A stretch of 64,000 nt of DNA from Phycisphaerales bacterium (lineage in GTDB: Bacteria; Planctomycetota; Phycisphaerae; UBA1845; UTPLA1). Within the stretch, counting starts at the first letter, position 1. Each line of letters starts with the position of its first letter. Of the stretch, positions 62,492-64,000 are shown one piece after another. Position numbers and translations under genes: made by a program. Where the stretch lies: the NCBI GenBank assembly GCA_022360095.1, contig JAKSDK010000778.1:124001-188000 (forward strand), read 5' to 3'. The notes under the pieces were generated by a model, which searched no databases, was not told the origin of the DNA, and saw nothing but the letters and a program-made list of their open reading frames with translations.

Positions 62492-62914
62492 ATGCAGGAT
62501 TCAGATTGCGTCTTTTGCAAAATCGTGCAGGGCGGGATTCCTGCCTTTCGCATCTGGGAGACCGACGATTGCCTGGCCTTTCTGGATGCCGGGCCCCTGG
62601 CCGATGGTCATACTCTTCTGATTCCTAAACATCACTGTCAGGACCTTCGGGATGTTCCGATTGCTGCGATGGGCGCGCTGTCTGCCGCGCTTCCGGGACT
62701 GGCGTCCGCCGTTATGCGAGCGACGAATGCCTCGGGCCTGAATCTCCTTCAAAACACGGGTCCGTCGAGTGGCCAGGTCGTCCCCCATCTGCATTTTCAT
62801 CTGATTCCTCGAATCGAAGGGGATGAGCTGGGCTATCGTTGGAATGCAGGCCGCTACGAGAAGGAACAAGCCGAGGCGATCCGGGCAAGGATCGTCCACG
62901 AACTCGATTGTTGA
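62492..62914 (+). CDS. HIT-family hydrolase
   Basis: 140 residues. HIT proteins hydrolyse nucleotide conjugates such as AppppA, AMP-lysine or AMP-amino acids. The start DCVFCKIVQGGIPAF with a CxxC zinc pair and the active-site triad motif HLHFHLIPR (His-x-His-x-His) are clear, with LIPKHHCQDL upstream. The HINT/HinT branch is likely. It follows rplQ by 41 nt and could be the last gene of the alpha operon. Confidence 0.95.
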   Translation: MQDSDCVFCKIVQGGIPAFRIWETDDCLAFLDAGPLADGHTLLIPKHHCQDLRDVPIAAMGALSAALPGLASAVMRATNASGLNLLQNTGPSSGQVVPHLHFHLIPRIEGDELGYRWNAGRYEKEQAEAIRARIVHELDC

Positions 62915-63041
62915 CTTTTGTTATCATGTGTTGGCGAGCATTGTCAGATATCTTAGTGGCAAGGCGCGCCGCCTTTGCTGTGTATGATGATCTGTGTCCG
63001 TCTGCTGCTGATCATTGCATGATTCGGGGAGGATCTCTTTC

Positions 63042-64000
63042 ATGCCGTCAATCTTGAGTGTTGTCGTTGTTCTTTTCGTCCTTTCCCATTCCGTGTTCGC
63101 CTCGAGGCCGGCGTTTGACGATCCAAAGCCGATTGGGGCTGACGATGGAATTTTCATTTATCAGTTTGAAAAGGGCGCGCTTCATTATCAAGATGTGTTG
63201 ACACAATCAAATGGTCGCAAGCTCACGGGCAAGATTCAGCAATGGGCAAATCAGATTCTGGTGTTTGATGCAGGCGGCCATGCAAAAGCTCTCGCGTTGT
63301 CCGATGTCAAGGAAATTGATATTCGGCGCAGCGCACGTCATACGACAAATCCGGGTTTGCCCGATTTGACCGTCGCCTATGTTGAGCGACTGCCGCGTGA
63401 CCCGAGTTGGCGGGGCCATGTTGTGACGCAAAACGGTCTCGGTCGCCTGGATATTGATCCAAACCAAATCCCCTGGCAACCGAGCGCCGGCTCCAAAGTG
63501 ACGTTTCGCGTTCACGTGCTGAACGCGGGTGCGGCTCGGTCGGCGGCCGTGCCGTGTCGTGTTCTGATCGACGATCAGGAAATCCATCGACAGAATCTTA
63601 CGGCGTTAGCTCCTGGCGCCGAGCAGGTGTTCGAGGCGTCATGGAACTGGGAGAAAGGGCAACATTCAATCCGAGTCGATATTGATCCCGAGGACAAGGC
63701 CCCGGAGGTCGTCCGCTGGAACAATTCCTTTGTGGAACCGATTCGCAGCCTTGGCGTCGCGGTTGTCGTGGCCCGAGAGCGATACGAGGCATTTAGGCGC
63801 TCACCGAATGTCGTGGATTCGTTCTGTTTCGAGGACTACATCCAATACCACATTCGTAACATGAATGCATTGTTTAAGGCTTCAGTCTATCCGTCCGCAC
63901 CGGATGGGATCGTCGAGCGCGTTCGTTGTGACCGGATTATCGTCGTAGACGATCCTTTTGACGCGAATGAGCGGAAGCAGTGGGAGCCGACATTGAGGCG
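63042..64000 (+). CDS. Secreted protein with CARDB-like domain (5' part; gene runs off the window)
   Basis: At least 319 residues, open to the window edge. A signal peptide (SILSVVVVLFVLSHSVFA) is followed by an N-terminal region without recognised domain, then, from about residue 150, a beta-sandwich with GSKVTFRVHVLNAGAARS, VPCRVLIDDQEI and LAPGAEQVFEASWNWEKGQHSIRVDID, typical for CARDB (cell-adhesion related) or Fn3-like modules that follow the same pattern in secreted proteins. The C-terminal part of what can be seen begins a new domain with FCFEDYIQYHIRNMNALF. GGGGAGG is found 10 nt before the ATG. Function unknown. Confidence 0.65.
   Translation, partial: MPSILSVVVVLFVLSHSVFASRPAFDDPKPIGADDGIFIYQFEKGALHYQDVLTQSNGRKLTGKIQQWANQILVFDAGGHAKALALSDVKEIDIRRSARHTTNPGLPDLTVAYVERLPRDPSWRGHVVTQNGLGRLDIDPNQIPWQPSAGSKVTFRVHVLNAGAARSAAVPCRVLIDDQEIHRQNLTALAPGAEQVFEASWNWEKGQHSIRVDIDPEDKAPEVVRWNNSFVEPIRSLGVAVVVARERYEAFRRSPNVVDSFCFEDYIQYHIRNMNALFKASVYPSAPDGIVERVRCDRIIVVDDPFDANERKQWEPTLR

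Overview
The window comes from a bacterial chromosome of moderately high GC. It most resembles a Planctomycetota member, probably of the Phycisphaerae type. That placement is inference. It rests on secreted proteins ending in dockerin-like calcium-binding repeats, a protein with DCNxN-type motifs flanking a repeat array, a CRTAC1/UnbV protein next to a DUF1111 cytochrome, an EF-G gene placed directly before the S10 cluster, and long charged tails on L15, L17 and RpoA. No rRNA, tRNA, IS element, prophage or CRISPR array was seen.

Layout, left part. 1-1528 (-) is the 5' part of a TMTC-like membrane protein with TPRs, divergent from surE (1589-2353, +) across what looks like one symmetric promoter. 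8097-2419 (-) is a compact six-gene run behind a strong sigma70-type promoter: a Sua5/low-molecular-weight phosphatase fusion, rpiB, hslU without hslV, a secreted alpha/beta hydrolase with a polylysine tail, dus, and a small membrane protein. Then come a cysteine desulfurase, prpB-prpC of the methylcitrate cycle, a tetrahaem lipoprotein built from two DUF1111 units, a CRTAC1-family protein, a MacA-like adaptor with a MacB-like ATPase but no permease, and a lipoprotein-type isoaspartyl methyltransferase. An M29 aminopeptidase is on the opposite strand.

Middle part. 20669-35030 is an alpha-glucan degradation locus: a sodium/solute symporter, a GH31 enzyme with a C-terminal accessory domain, a GH15-like enzyme with a dockerin, a second GH31 lipoprotein, and (on the minus strand) a GH57-like enzyme with a starch-binding module and a dockerin. 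Near-identical 12-bp palindromes in front of the GH15-like and GH57-like genes suggest one LacI-family regulator. After this come rnhA, ada, a DUF2330 protein, purU, a secreted endonuclease I with two lamin-tail-like domains, and a 14-repeat beta-propeller protein with a dockerin-like end.

Right part. 44390-62450 holds fusA followed by a nearly complete S10-spc-alpha cluster: rpsJ, rplC, rplD, rplW, rplB, rpsS, rplV, rpsC, rplP, rpmC, rpsQ, rplN, rplX, rplE, rpsZ, rpsH, rplF, rplR, rpsE, rplO, secY, adk, map, rpmJ, rpsM, rpsK, rpoA, rplQ. Missing from their usual places are tuf, rpmD (L30), infA (IF-1) and rpsD (S4). A HIT-family hydrolase and the start of a secreted protein close the window.

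Regulatory signals: several sigma70-like promoters could be read by eye. A subset (surE, the cysteine desulfurase, prpB, rnhA) places the -10 box only 6-8 nt before the ATG, which implies leaderless mRNAs. A near-identical GC-rich palindrome occurs in three intergenic regions. I found no single obviously new multi-gene system. The most unusual items are the glucan locus with its candidate operators, the leaderless and bidirectional promoters, the double-propeller protein, the Sua5-phosphatase fusion and the expanded ribosomal and RNA-polymerase proteins.
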